NCBI GenBank assembly: GCA_016715465.1
Contig: JADKAA010000029.1
Location: forward strand, 2,108,001 to 2,172,000
Direction: 5' to 3'
Length of the DNA: 64,000 nt
From: Saprospiraceae bacterium
GTDB taxonomy: Bacteria > Bacteroidota > Bacteroidia > Chitinophagales > Saprospiraceae
A program made the position numbers and the translations under genes. How positions within the stretch are numbered: the first letter of the stretch is position 1; each line of letters begins with the position of its first letter. Positions 9,324 through 22,800 of the stretch are shown here, piece by piece. The notes under the pieces are model-generated. The model had not been told where the DNA came from. It was given only the letters and a program-made list of their open reading frames with translations, and ran no database searches.

Positions 9324-9411
9324 AATTATTTTGCCCAACGAAGTAATAATTGGCAATAGTTTAAATTATAAAAGGTCTCCGGTTATATATTCCGGACATT
9401 GATTTAATTCA

Positions 9412-10590
9412 TTATTCAATACATAAAAATCTGTGCTCCGTCTCATCTTCTCCAATGGAAAGTCTTAGCATATAGAGACCTCCCGTAAGCTTAAGTGGAA
9501 TGGTTTTTTCCAGAAATTGGCCGTCCATGGTCTGGTTTAAAACATTTGGCATGATGATTCTGCCGTCGATGGAATAAATGTGCCCAACCACCTTTGCTCC
9601 TTTGGCAGCAATTACTGATATATTAATAAAACTGCATGCGGGGTTGGGGAATACTTTTGAGGAGTACTCCACAAAACCATTTCTGTTGTTTACGGATTCT
9701 GATTCTACAGAAACAGCGGATTCAGCTTTTTCCAAATTTTCATGAGTATCCACTACTAAGACCATACTTTTCTCTGTTTTACACCCTTCTTTTGAAGTTA
9801 CCGTAAGTGAATATGTTCCTGATCTGGAAGAACTTATTTTTTGGATCACTGGATTTTGACTGTTTGATATAAATCCATTCGGTCCAGTCCATGCAAAAGA
9901 AATTGCATTTTGCCAGGATCCGGCATCTAAAATGGCGTTTTCATTTTCAAAAACATGTTTAATTTTCTGAATTTCTCCCATAGGCAGTGAAGGATTTACC
10001 GTGGGTAAGTTGCCTCCATACTTTTGTGCCGTACTTCCTATGGTAAAACCATTGCTAAAATCACCCCCCCTTAAACCTTTTGCACTACTTTTTGGATCGC
10101 TATTGTTGTCATACAGTCTGAATCCTTCACCACACAATGGCAGTGGAGATATTCTGATACTGAATAGCTTAACTTCGTCACCTTCACGAAGTTCATTATA
10201 TAGTCCTGTTGGAGATAATTCAGGCGCCACACTTACTAATTTTTGACCAGGAAGGTCTGACGGGTTATCAATTTTATTGGAAATATACCATTTTGATGGT
10301 CTTAAACCATTGTAATTTTGATTGTCCTGTATTGGCATATGGGTCTCGCTGATGGTCATCTCCGCATGGGAGGGCAGGACAAACGAAACTTGTGCATTGA
10401 ATTGAATCCTATCCCTTTTGGTGAATGCATTTCCTTCTTTTACATTCATAAAACAGTCATATAAAGAAGTCTGCGGATTGAATTTAAGCTGGTAATTCAC
10501 CTTATTAATTTGGGCTAAAAGAGGGCCGTTTAATAACAAAATAAAGGCAGCCATCCTGGTAACCCATGAAAATGTAAAATTACAAACCAT
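9412..10590 (-). CDS. Small secreted protein F: shared head domain, Ig-like domain, T9SS type A sorting domain
   Basis: A 392-aa predicted T9SS cargo. A signal peptide (AAFILLLNGPLLAQ) ends at about residue 27. Residues 27-205 form a head domain also found at the N-termini of proteins D and E: shared features are KVNYQLKFNPQTSLYDCFMN, PIQDNQNYNGL, a PxLSPTGLYN element, LFSIRISPLP and GGDFSNGFTIGSTAQKYGGN. About residues 228-288 are one PKD/Ig-like domain (WTGPNGFISNSQNP, SGTYSLTVTSKEGC). The last 80 residues (VFPNPACSFINISV ... GGLYMLRLS) are a Por_Secre_tail-type sorting domain. F is thus a minimal form of the giant proteins next to it. Its function is unknown; a surface or adhesion role is inferred from context. 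A hairpin terminator follows. Confidence 0.85.
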   Translation of the reverse strand: MVCNFTFSWVTRMAAFILLLNGPLLAQINKVNYQLKFNPQTSLYDCFMNVKEGNAFTKRDRIQFNAQVSFVLPSHAEMTISETHMPIQDNQNYNGLRPSKWYISNKIDNPSDLPGQKLVSVAPELSPTGLYNELREGDEVKLFSIRISPLPLCGEGFRLYDNNSDPKSSAKGLRGGDFSNGFTIGSTAQKYGGNLPTVNPSLPMGEIQKIKHVFENENAILDAGSWQNAISFAWTGPNGFISNSQNPVIQKISSSRSGTYSLTVTSKEGCKTEKSMVLVVDTHENLEKAESAVSVESESVNNRNGFVEYSSKVFPNPACSFINISVIAAKGAKVVGHIYSIDGRIIMPNVLNQTMDGQFLEKTIPLKLTGGLYMLRLSIGEDETEHRFLCIE

Positions 10591-10828
10591 TGGTGTTTAA
10601 TATTTAAAGTGTTATATTAATATTTTTACTAATGTCTATGCACATAGTGCAAATTCTGTGCCGGGATTCATCATAAAACAGACACCACAAATCTGCCTTT
10701 CCCTGGGGGCAGGCATAAAGAAATGATGAAATGTAATATAATTTACAATTACTAACCTAAAACCTAGCCATACATAAGCACCAAAATGGAAACGGATATG
10801 GCCGATGAATCACAAGATCAAATAGCAT

Positions 10829-13800
10829 TTAAGGAACCTGTTGGATAAAGAAATTATAATTGGACATGAATTCATTGTTGAGATTATAAAACAGAATCTG
10901 AGCGTACAATAAATTTTTGTCGTCATTTGGATTGTCAAATTTGATTTTACCATTCATATTTACATCACCCTGATAGTATCCATAACCAAAGTTAAAGTTG
11001 GAATTGGTATTGGGATTTTGAGGATGGAAGAGCAAATCGAAATACAAGACATTGATGTCATCGCTCGGGTTGGTAAACTTCAGCTTTCCATCTCCATTAA
11101 AATCACCTGCCCACAGGGCATTGTACCCATATTTTACGCTGCCATTCTGGGCCAGACCTGTATAATCAAATCCATTATTTAATCTAGTTCCAAAATCAAA
11201 TAGAGGTGTATTTGGTGATGTGAAGTCTACGAGCTGATTTTTTGAAACCAATCCGGACATTGAACCCAAGTGCGACCGATGTCGAACTACAACATAGAAG
11301 CTGTCCAATGTAAGTCCAGGAAATACAAGGCTGTTTACCCCATCCAAATCAACCACATCTCCATCTCTTTGCAACAGCCCAGACCTGGTTGAAATAATAT
11401 TCGTATTGTCATTTTTATGCCTGATTTCTACAAAGACCCAATCTACAATAGCATTTTGCCCTGTTACTGAAAAGACAGTGGCTGAATCCAAAATTTCATC
11501 AAATTGAGTCGTGACACCAGGTTGTACGTGATTATAAAATGATGTCACATTGACCCATTCTGTTGAAAATTTGTATGGGTCCCGTATCGGAATCATATTT
11601 ACACCCGTAACAGGGTTTATCCTAAGATTATCCCTCATCAATGGCCTACCGGTAGCAGTTACGGCATTTCCATTTTCAATTAGAGCACCTTCAAGATATA
11701 CGCGAATCTTTAAACTCATTGGTTCAAGTACAAGAATATGTGCAGTAGCACTTGCACAATATGTGTCGGAGTTGTTGTCACAAATTTTATATACGATGTC
11801 TACAGGTCCAGTAAATGTTGATGTGGGAATGAAAGTCAAAATACCCGAAGATGTAATATAATAAGCTCCTTGTGTAATGTTGACAGGGTTAGTCATTGAA
11901 CCTACAGCATCCACGAACAGGCTATCCCCTTCAGGATCATTATCATTGAGCACAACACTGGCGGTAAGGGAACCACCCATTACCATGGCGAAAAAATCGT
12001 CAGCAGCCACGGCTGAATTTATTGATGATGGCGAGTTTGTGGTTATGATAATTTCAGACTCACTGCAATTGGTTGAATCTCCATTTACGCAAATTTGATA
12101 AATTATTGTATCCAAACCCATATGTCCGGAATCCGGAGTATAAGAAATAGTACCATCGTTATTAATCAATGTGCTACCGTGCTGTGGTGGGCTAGTTACA
12201 AGCACTGATGAAGAATCGGTGTGGCAGCCATAACCACTGACACAGCGGTCATTTTGGCTAGACTTAATGTTAATTGGTTCATCAGCATCATTGGTAACGA
12301 TATCTGTATTGGCCACAGTAGTTTGATTCACATTTTCAAAATCCACTACTGTAATAGTCAGTAAAGACTTTGGACAACTGTAGGTAATTGGTGGCACACA
12401 AACAGGGACTACATATATATATTTTCCGGGAAGGTCCGCTTCAAACTGATAGGAACCATCTGTTGCCATTGTCAGTACATCTATACTGCCCGTTGGTTTC
12501 TCCAAAGTAATTATTTGACTGGCATAGGTCGTGCCCAAGGGAGCCTCGTCATTAGTAGCTACATTGCCACTTACTCCTATAGAAGAAAGCGTAACATTAA
12601 AATCAGGATCAATACAATTCACCACTGTAACAGCATCTGCGGGCAAACTCGCTTTACATCCTGTGCCTATCTCAGTAAAAATAAACCCAACTTTTCCAGG
12701 TGCAAAACCTGTAACATAACCATTGTTATCAATGGTTCCAATTTTTTCATTCATACTGGCCCATGTACCTGATGCTGTTGTTGAGAGTTGTATTTTATGA
12801 CCTAAACAAACTTCAGATGAGCCTGTAATACTAAGGGTTATACCTTGAGTTACTGTAATTGTATTTGGAAGGGATAGTGATGAACATCCCGTTGAAGAAT
12901 CTGTAAAGGCAAAGGTTGCTTGCCCTATCCCTATTGCCTGCACAATGCCTTCGTTTGAAATTGTCGCTATAGCTGGGTTATTAGATACCCATGTGCCACC
13001 GGTTGAAGGTGACAATTCAGTAGAAGATCCTTCACAAATTTCAGCAAATCCGGTAATTTGGGTATAAGGTCGGGCATTGACGACCATTGGAGCGGTGTAT
13101 TCTGATGCACAACCGGTGATTGAACTTATGAATGTAAATACAGCATTCCCTGCGTTCAAACCAGTTACCATTTTACCAGCACTTACTGAAATATTGCCCG
13201 GACTCATGCTGATCCAGGTTCCATTTTCTGTTATTGGAAATTCCAGTGTTTCGCCTTCACAAATGGTTTGTTGGGGTAATATGGCCTCAGGTTTATTATT
13301 GACTACAATGGATAGTGGTATAATGGAAGTGCACCCGGTGGCCACATTTGTAAAGTAAAAATTTGCAGTACCACCAGAGTGTCCAGTAACTACGCCAATG
13401 TTATTTACCGTGGCAATGGCAGTATCTGAGCTCGCCCATACGCCGCCAACCGTGGGTACAATTGTAGTGGTTGCTCCCTCGCATATTTGGGATGGCCCGG
13501 TAACCGTGGTAAATGGATGATTGTGTACAGAAACAGTAGTTGAAGAATCGGAAACACAACCTGAAGCTGTCTCGATGAAAACAAATTTTGCTGATCCGGC
13601 ATTCAAAGCTGTTACCAAACCATTATTATCTACTGAAGCTACAGTGTTATTGCTGCTTGACCAACTTCCACCAGAAGAAGGATTCAAATACGTCTGATCT
13701 CCCGGACACAAAAGTGATGATCCGGTAAGGCTCACTGTCGGCTTACTATTGACTGTAACATTCGGAGTGGGGAGAGATTGGCATCCACCATCTTCTGTAA

Positions 13801-16800
13801 AGTAAAATGACACCAAGCCCTGATCAAGACCGGTGACCAAGCCACCGCTTGTAACCGTAGCAATGGTGGGATTGCTGCTGGTCCAATTTCCTCCAGTTGC
13901 CGGAGTAAGGGAAGTCAAAGCTCCGACACAAATAAAAGAGGAACCAGAAATATTTACGGATGGGCGTGGATCTATGGTAATGGCTAAACTTGTATCAGAA
14001 GTACAACCAGAGCCCTCTTCTGTAAAAATAAACCGAGCTGTGCCAGCACTAACTCCTGTGATTATGCCTGTGTTGTTTATTGTGGCAACTGAAGGCTGGG
14101 TGCTTTGCCAATATCCACCGGATGAAGGATTAACCGATGAAGTCGTGCCTGCACATATAGAAAGCGGTCCGGAAATATTTACAGTTGGTTTATCATACAC
14201 TGCAATGGGGCCATTGATTTCCGCCTGACAGCCAGAGGCAGCATCAGAAAATAAAAAATAAGATTGACCAATGGTTAACCCTGAAACCAGACCGGCATTG
14301 TTTACCGAAGCGACTGAGGGATTTGAACTCACCCAGGAACCTCCTGATATTGGATACAGCTGTGTGGTTGAACCCAGACAAATGGATGCAGGGCCAGCGA
14401 TGGTTACCACTGGTATTGGATTGATCAAAAACGACCTGGTGGGGTTGGATGAGCAACCTGATTGTAAAGATGTAAATGTAAAGGTTGCCTGACCTTGTTC
14501 TATGGCCAAAATGACACCATTGCTATCGATAAAAGCAGCCATAGGATTGCTGCTGTGCCAGGTGCCACCGCCCAAAGACGTAACAAGGGGAGGTTTCACC
14601 AACGCAGAGAATACTATCACCTGCTATGGATACCACGGGTTTAGCATATACAGTAATGGTATCACTTGGGTCAGAAACACATTGCGATACAGCATCCGTA
14701 AAGATAAATGTAGTCAAACCGGCATGGATCGAAGAAACAACTCCTGACGGCGATATTGAGGCTACTGTCGGTTGACTGCTTACCCAGGTTCCTCCGGCAT
14801 TTGGACTTAACAATGTACTTTGACCAATACAAATGGCGTCTTGTCCCAAAATAGTTACAATGGGTTTTGGATAAACCGTGACTGGTGGCGATGGGTCAGA
14901 TGTACAATTTGTACCCAAAACCTGAAATACAAATGAGGCTGCCCCTTCTGATACTCCTGTTATGGTTCCATTGTTGGAAATCACTGCAATGGTCGTATCA
15001 CTGGATGTCCAAATACCTCCGGAAGCAGGACTCATCGTCGTGATGGCCCCAACGCATATTTCTGAAGGGCCCGTAAGTAAAACTATGGGCTTATTTCCAA
15101 CAACTACGGCATCTGTGGAATCTGACTTACATCCCGTGATGGAATCTGTGAAAACGAATTTTGCCAAACCCCCACTGAGGCCAGTAATCACTCCTTCATT
15201 ATCGACATTGGCAACGGCAACATTTCCTGATGCCCAGACCCCTCCGGATCCAGGTGAGAGATAAGAGTTGCCCCCAATACAAATACTGGTAGATCCAATA
15301 ATTTCAACTTGTGGCTTTAACATGACATTGATTTCTGCAAAGGCTGCTGCCGTACAGGAATGGTTGTTGGTCACTGTTACGTAGTAAGTTGAGCTGGGTA
15401 TTATTGGTATAACATTTACTGAAATCTGGGTTGAATTTCCTGCATTCGCACTCCACTGATAGGCTATGGCATTATTTGCTAATGCTGATAAAGCCATGGA
15501 AGTGCCTTCACAAACATTCGTTTGCAGGGACACTACAATGGGGTCAAATCTTTCGTAAATAAATGCATTCTCAGTGGCCGAGCAAGAATTAATATCTGTG
15601 ACGGTAATATAATAACTACCATTATCTCCAATATCTATGGTACCAAGTGTTGAGCTAAAGGATGGACCAGTCCAATTATAAGTAAATGGAGGGGTACCTC
15701 CTGTTATGATGGCAGTCACTTTTGATGTATCGGTAAGGCAAACAGACCCGTGAAAGTCAATTGATATTGATGGTAATCCATTTACATTGACCGGTAGCGT
15801 TGCAAGAGAGATACATCCAGTAGTTCCGCTGGTAAAAGTGAACGTCGCAGAACCAATTCCTACACCATAAACCACTCCATTATTGTCTACTGTAGCCACC
15901 ACAGCATTATTGGTCGTCCAGACCCCTCCAAAAGTTGGAGATAAAGTAGTCTGACTACCTTGGCAAATACTGGAACTGCCACTTATACTCACCGTTGGTT
16001 TAGGATTTACGGTCAGGATTGATGTGGAATCTGAAGTACAACCGGTCAATGCATTTACAAAGGCAAATCTTACACTGCCCGATGAAATTCCTGTAATTAC
16101 TCCCGAGTTTGTCACGGTAGCAATGGCTGCGTTGCTACTTGACCAAGTACCACCGCTGGTTGGCGTCAATGTTGCATTTTGGCCTATACAGATGGATGTG
16201 AATGATGGTTCGCCTGTATTGGGTTTATCTTTGACAACAAAAGCGATGGGGTTGCTTATTGTTGTGCAAATAACACCGCTTGTTGTAGTATAGGTTCTTC
16301 TGAATTTATGATTTCCTACACCAAGGGATGGGGTTTCGTAATTCTGACCATTATTGGTTCCTGGAGCAGGAGTAAATGCTGTTCCATTTAGACTGTACTC
16401 CCATTCATAAATGCCTGATACTGGATTTGCATTTTGACCAGTCAAGTTTAACACACCACTTTCCACACAATAGGAAATGGTTGCTGGCAGGTCAATGATG
16501 TTATTTGTAATCGGACATAAACAATCATTGTTGACCTGGATAAATACTGTATCGCTGCATCCACTTACATTTGTCCAAATTAATTCATAAGATCCGAAAG
16601 TAGTGAAGCCTGAAACTTCAGTCGATGGATCTGTAACAGAAACTATATCTGCCGACCCTGGGCTACCTGAGCCAATTGACCATGTGCCTGAACCTGATGC
16701 AGACATATAAAAAGTGGCGACAGAAAAACACTCGACAGGGGCAGGATCTGTGCCTGCATCCGGCTTTGCGAGTACATCAAATGGCACGCTTGGATCTGAA

Positions 16801-19800
16801 CTGCAGCCATTGGATATTTTTGTAAAAATAAAAGTAACGGTTCCAGGATTTAGGCCGGTAATATACCCGTCATTAGAAATGTCTGCAATCGTTGGGTTGG
16901 AACTCGCCCAGGTGCCTCCAATAGAAGGCAGTATTTGGGTAGTGGTACCCTGACATATGGAATCTGGTCCAGTAAGAATTATTATTGGTTTGTCATAAAC
17001 GTATACTGTGGACGAAGCTGTGGAAGTACATCCCATGTCATTGGTCACTGTTACAATATAGGTAGAAAAAGGTGCTGTTGGAGTAACAGAAACTACTGAA
17101 GTGTCGGCATTGCCACCATTGCCTCCCCAGGAGAATGTAATTGCCTGAGTACCATTGGCTGTCAGTTGTACGCTTTCACCGTTACACACAGAGTCCTGGC
17201 TTGCACTGACCGCAGGGATAAAAGCTGGATGCACTGTGCCAGAAGTACTGGAAACACAATTGAAAGCATCGGTAATGGTAAGTAAGTAGTTACCGCTTTC
17301 CATTACATTTATTTGTGAGGTTGATGAAGAAAAGCCATTTGGCCCCGTCCAGTTATACACAAACGGAGCAGTTCCCCCGGTTTTAACTGCAGTAAGTGTG
17401 GATCCGCTTTGTAAACAAAGGCTGCCATTAAAATCAATAGAAACGTCTAATGATGGGCCAACGACTGCTGGGTTGGTTGAAACCGAGGTACACCCAGTTA
17501 AAGAATTGGTAAAGGTAAATGTGGCAATGCCCGGAGTGACCGCGGTAACAAGACCAGCATTCGAAACAGTAGCTACACCGGCATCACTGCTAGTCCAGGT
17601 TCCACCAGAAGTAGGCGACAGGGTTGTGGTAGAACCCTGACAAATTGAAGATGGTCCTGTAAATGACACCGGGGGTTTCTCATGGACAATTATGGAAACT
17701 GAAGCATTATCAGTACATCCATTTACGTCAGATACGGTTACATTATAATTATTTGTTTTTTGACTTTGGCCTTCAGCTGAAAGTGATACTGTTTTTGTTG
17801 CACCGCTGCCTAAACCACTATCCCAATTAAATGCAAATGGAGAAGACCCTGTTGCTGATGCCATCATAGTAGCGCTCTCGCCATCGCAAATATCTTTGAT
17901 AGAAATGCATGGAACAAATGAGCCTCCAAAATTCAAACAAGCAGAAGCCTGTGGTGGAGCATTAACCTGGATTGGTGTTGATGCATCCGAAATACAACCT
18001 GTGGTGGTACTGGTAAATACAAAAGTTGCACTTCCTGCTGTAATTCCGGTTACCATACCTGTATTAGTAATCGTTGCTATCGCAGGATTACTGCTCTGCC
18101 ATGTACCTCCTGTTGAAGGTGACATTTGGGTAGTAGAACCAATGCAAATGGAACTTGGCCCTGAGACAGTTACCACAGGTTTTGGATATATGGTAACCAG
18201 GCTTCCAGTAGAATTATTGGCGCCACAACCCACACCGGACATGGTAAGGGTCACTCTATAATATACTGAAGATGCCAATGCAGGACTGCTGTATGTAGTA
18301 GAATTTGCTCCCGAAATATTAATCCAGGTGCTGTTGTTTGTGCTACTTTGCCACTGGTACGCAGGAGTTCCGGTACCACCGTTAAGGGTACTGGTAAGTG
18401 CTACGGATCCGCCACTGCATAATGAAACTCCTCCCCCTGAGATAGATACTGAAGGGTCAGCAACTATGGTGACCAAAGAAGCTGCTGATGTAGTAGAGCC
18501 ACACCCTAATCCTGTTTGATTAATGGACAATCTGTAATAAGTCGAAGTTATTAGGGCAGGAGTAGTATAACTCGCAGAGGTAGCCCCGGATATATTAAAC
18601 CATGTACTGTTATTGGTACTGTTTTGCCATTGATAAGATGTTGTTCCGGTACCACCCAAGATGGTGTTCGTGAGTATTATACTTCCTCCACTACAAATTG
18701 TAATACCGCCACCATTGAGGGTAACTGTAGGATCTGCATTCACCGTAAGGGTGGCTGTTGGCAGTGATAAACAACCCGTTGAGGTTTGGGTGAAGGTAAA
18801 GTATGCCGTACCTGGCGCAATGGCAGTTACAACTCCTGTATTGGTAATGGTTGCTATGGAACTATTGCTTGAAGTCCAGGTTCCACCAGAAGTTGGAGTT
18901 ACAGCAGTTGTAGCACCTACACAAAGAGAAAGTGAAGATGAATTGGTTATAACCGGACGCGAGATAACGCTGATGGTAATGGAATTACTTTCATTTGGGC
19001 AACCAGAATTGTTAGGTGTATTATAAGCTCTCAATTTGTAAACACCCGCTGCTGTGGCAGTATAAGAGGTTTGATTCGGCCCAGAAGACACGACTACCCC
19101 ATCTTTTAGCCATTCATAAAACGTCCAGTTTGAAGTAAGGGTTTCAATGTCTGCCTGGATGAAGGTCGAGTTTCCATCGCAAAAAGTGGTTATAGGTGCA
19201 GCGATTTCAACTTTTTTTCCGCAAAGTCCAAAAAATACACCATCAATGGCAATGTCGTTTCCGTAATTGCCAGAGACCATATTTACCACTTTTAAGGTGG
19301 CTGATGTGGCGGAACCGGAATTCCATTCTCCCTGAACTTTTACCCAAACCAGGGAGTCAGCTTTGTCTTGTCTGGGCATAACAAAGTTTGCACCTGGAAG
19401 ATTTACATTGTTTATGGAAAACTGGAAATTTGGGTCAACTCCCGAATAACCGCCAGCCTCCTTATAGTACATATTTTTGGTCCACATAGAAAATACATAG
19501 TCTGTATTGGCACATACAGGAATGGTTTGCGACCAGATTCGATCACTAATTCCCGTAGCAAAACTCGGGTCAATCAACATAAAGTTACCACCGGTATTAG
19601 CTCTGTCAGCTACTGACCAAATATTACTGCTACAACCCAGAGGAACACCGATCTGAGATACCCTGCTGCCGATACCGTAAATACCCCAGGTTGCACACAT
19701 AATGCCTATTGGCGTATAGATATAATCGGACACAAAGCCCGTATTTCCATCTTCAAATTCGCCATTTGTAACCAAATTCTGACCAACAAAATCGCAAGTT

Positions 19801-22800
19801 GTACAATCTGGATCCAAGGCGTCGACAAATCCATCTCCGTCGTCGTCCAGACCATTATTACAAACCTCGCAACGCTCTTTTATCTGGACATTGTCCACCC
19901 ATATGTTTCCTGTTGCTTTGCCCAGGTTGATATGGAAGGAAATATTAGAAATTGTAGCAGTTGGAGTATAATTAAAGGTAAAATTTGTAGTGGCTGTCGA
20001 AATCGTCATAGACTGGGTGAAGTAGGTAGTATTAGGAGACGCACCCAGCTGTAATGCGATAGAAGCGGTCCTGGATGTGGATGCCTTTGCTGTAAATGTA
20101 ATGGTGTACTTTGTTCCAGCATACAGCGTCTTACCCATTTGGGATAATCGCACGTGTGATTCGGTACCGTTTTGAGTTGTGGAAACGTTTACTTTAGCAG
20201 CATTTAAGCCAGAAAGTTGGCTGGTTCGATCAATGGAAAGCGTTGCCGCATTCCCAGACGAAACCGTTAATGTCCATCCTGAAGTCGTATTGTCAAATTC
20301 AGGATTGGTGATCAGACCGCAGTCGGGATCTGCACAATCCTCCAGTCCGTCACCATCATCGTCGGTCGCATTATTACAAATCTCTACTGAACAACCTGCC
20401 ACGGCATCAACAATTGCCTGATCCAGGATGAGTTTTCCTAGTTGTGTTAAGTGCTTAGTTGGATGAAAATATGATGCTGACGGTGCTGGTACTGCCCCAC
20501 CATTTGATACATTGGCATATAATCCATCCATATGAATTCCCAGGAATACCCTGGTCCCATGTGTTGTGGAAATGCCAGAAATACTATGTGCTCTGTATTG
20601 AAAACCAACTCCATCGGTACCTGAAGTCACAGAAGCGATGCTGGACCATAATACGGGTATGGCACTTATTTTATAGTTGCCTCCGGTCATAATATTGGAA
20701 TAGGTAGGCGAAATATTGTCATAGTTATAGATGGGAATTGAGTTATTTCCATAATCAACTGCACTTGAAATTGCATACGTTGAGCCTGCGGCTGAAGTAT
20801 AGCCAAGATCATCGATTACATCTATGTTCATATTGAGAATACCCCCCGTAAAGCCCTTCAAAGCATCTTTTAAGTCATTTGAAAGAAAGCTTTGCGTCGT
20901 TGGAGAAATGATGATGGTTTTATAAGTATTGATGTCGATGGAAAGCGGGGTAGTGCCATTGGCAGGGTCGTAGAAACCCATGCCGGATGCGTCTGCTTTT
21001 GCCAGAACCCGAGTAGTAGTACCCCCGTTTACTTCCGTAAGGTAGTTGTAAAAACCATTATCCCAAGCCCCTCCATCTGCTGGTCTATAAGAGCCTAAAA
21101 TGTAAAGAATGCTGCAATCCAACACACTTGCATTGCAGGCAGCAGGAGAAGTGAAAGTTTTAGTGGTGGAACACCCCGTCGTATTTTGCCAGCTGGCCGT
21201 GATGATGTTCCCGGAAGTTCCATTTGCAGGAACTAAAAAAATGACGATCTGTGGTGAAGTAACACCACCAGCAACATCGATATATTCTGTCTTATTGTTG
21301 TGTGTTACTTTGATTTTATCACCAGCCGGGGCGTTTGTCCAACTTACTGCAATGCTAACTGTAGCTACGTCCATCAAGGGTTGATCCAAACATGCACTTA
21401 CCGTTGGCGTGCCCAGACTAATAGTAGCGTTGGATACGGTAACGGTTGATGATGCCACAGATGAACAAGCCGATGTTTTGTAAACTTCCACATCATCTAC
21501 ATAAAGATACCCTCCTTTGTCGGATTGGGCATATATCTGAAGCCAGGCTGAAGTAGGGGGTGCTACCCCTGTCAGGGTATATTTAGTGTATGTAGATGAA
21601 AAAACACTGGTTGCTGTGGCGGGGGACAACTCTGCCCAACTTGAATTGAAAAATACAAAACCAATCTCTGGAAGCGATCCAAAGTTAGTCGATTTTGCCC
21701 AGAATGAAATCGTAAATGATTCGCCGGGAATTACCGCGATATCTTGTCCAAAACCGCCATAGGCAGTGGACGCATTTATTTTGGCCCCTTTGCTACCTGA
21801 TCTATATTCTCCAGAGACCGTCGATACGGCTGCATTGGCCCAGTTCGACCAATTCTGAAAATTGGTTGCCGATTCAAATCCACTGTTAGAAACCAGGTTT
21901 GATGAAACAGAAGGGGTACAGGTGACGGTATATGTCATAATGGAAGCAGGATTCACGGTTATTGCTGGAGTAGTAGCTCCTGTTGACCATGTAAGGCTTG
22001 AACTACACCCTGATGCAGTTAAGGTAGCAGAGCCACCCTGGCAAATGGTTGCACTATTTACCGAAACAGGGGTTCCGGTTCCAAATCCTATTGTGACTTT
22101 GTCCGTATCGCTGCATCCTGATCCATTGGTGACAGTCCATTTCAAATTTGCTGATGACCCCGATGTGATTGTAACTTGTGAAGTAGATGATGTGGGAGAG
22201 GCAATGGTAGCAGATCCACCGGCAACACTCCATGTACCAGTATAACCCGAAGGTACTGTATTCCCTGAGAGGGTAAAAGAATTTGAACAACCAAACTGGT
22301 CCAACCCTGCAAGTGCTGTTGATCCGGAAGAAACTTCCGTAATGCATACATCATCAATGAGTATTCCATTTGTTGCACTAATGCTTGTAAAATAAAAATC
22401 TGCCCATGAAAATCCGGTGGATGGAATGGTCATGGTAAATTCATATCTCTGCCAGTTGAGGTCATTCCATGATGTGCTTGCAGGAGCTGAAAAATAAACT
22501 TCTGAGGTGAAACCTGTACTGCTGGCGCCTGATGAATGCTCTAAGGCAAATGGCGCATTAGATTGAGTAGCGGCATTAGAAAAAGCAGCGATCCAAACGC
22601 TGAATTTATAAGTTTTTCCGCAGGTCACCTTCGCGTTTGTGGTTAGGGCAGAAAGGCAAAATCCTGATCCCTTCAGGTAAATCATATGCGATCCACTGTG
22701 TGGATCTCCAGCTGTACCTGTTTTTTTTAAGTAAAACGCTCCATTAAAACTGGAGGTGCTGGTGGTATTTCCACCATATCTTTCTGCCCAATGACTAGGC

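Noticed and set aside
10690..10715. Possible hairpin CTGCC/GGCAG between A and F
   Set aside because: Only 5-6 bp with a large loop and no U-run on the minus strand; not convincing as a terminator.
14523..14620. Reading A as two overlapping genes
   Set aside because: The start MIVFSALVKPP lies inside a repeat, there is no signal peptide, and one-base repair gives a seamless repeat.
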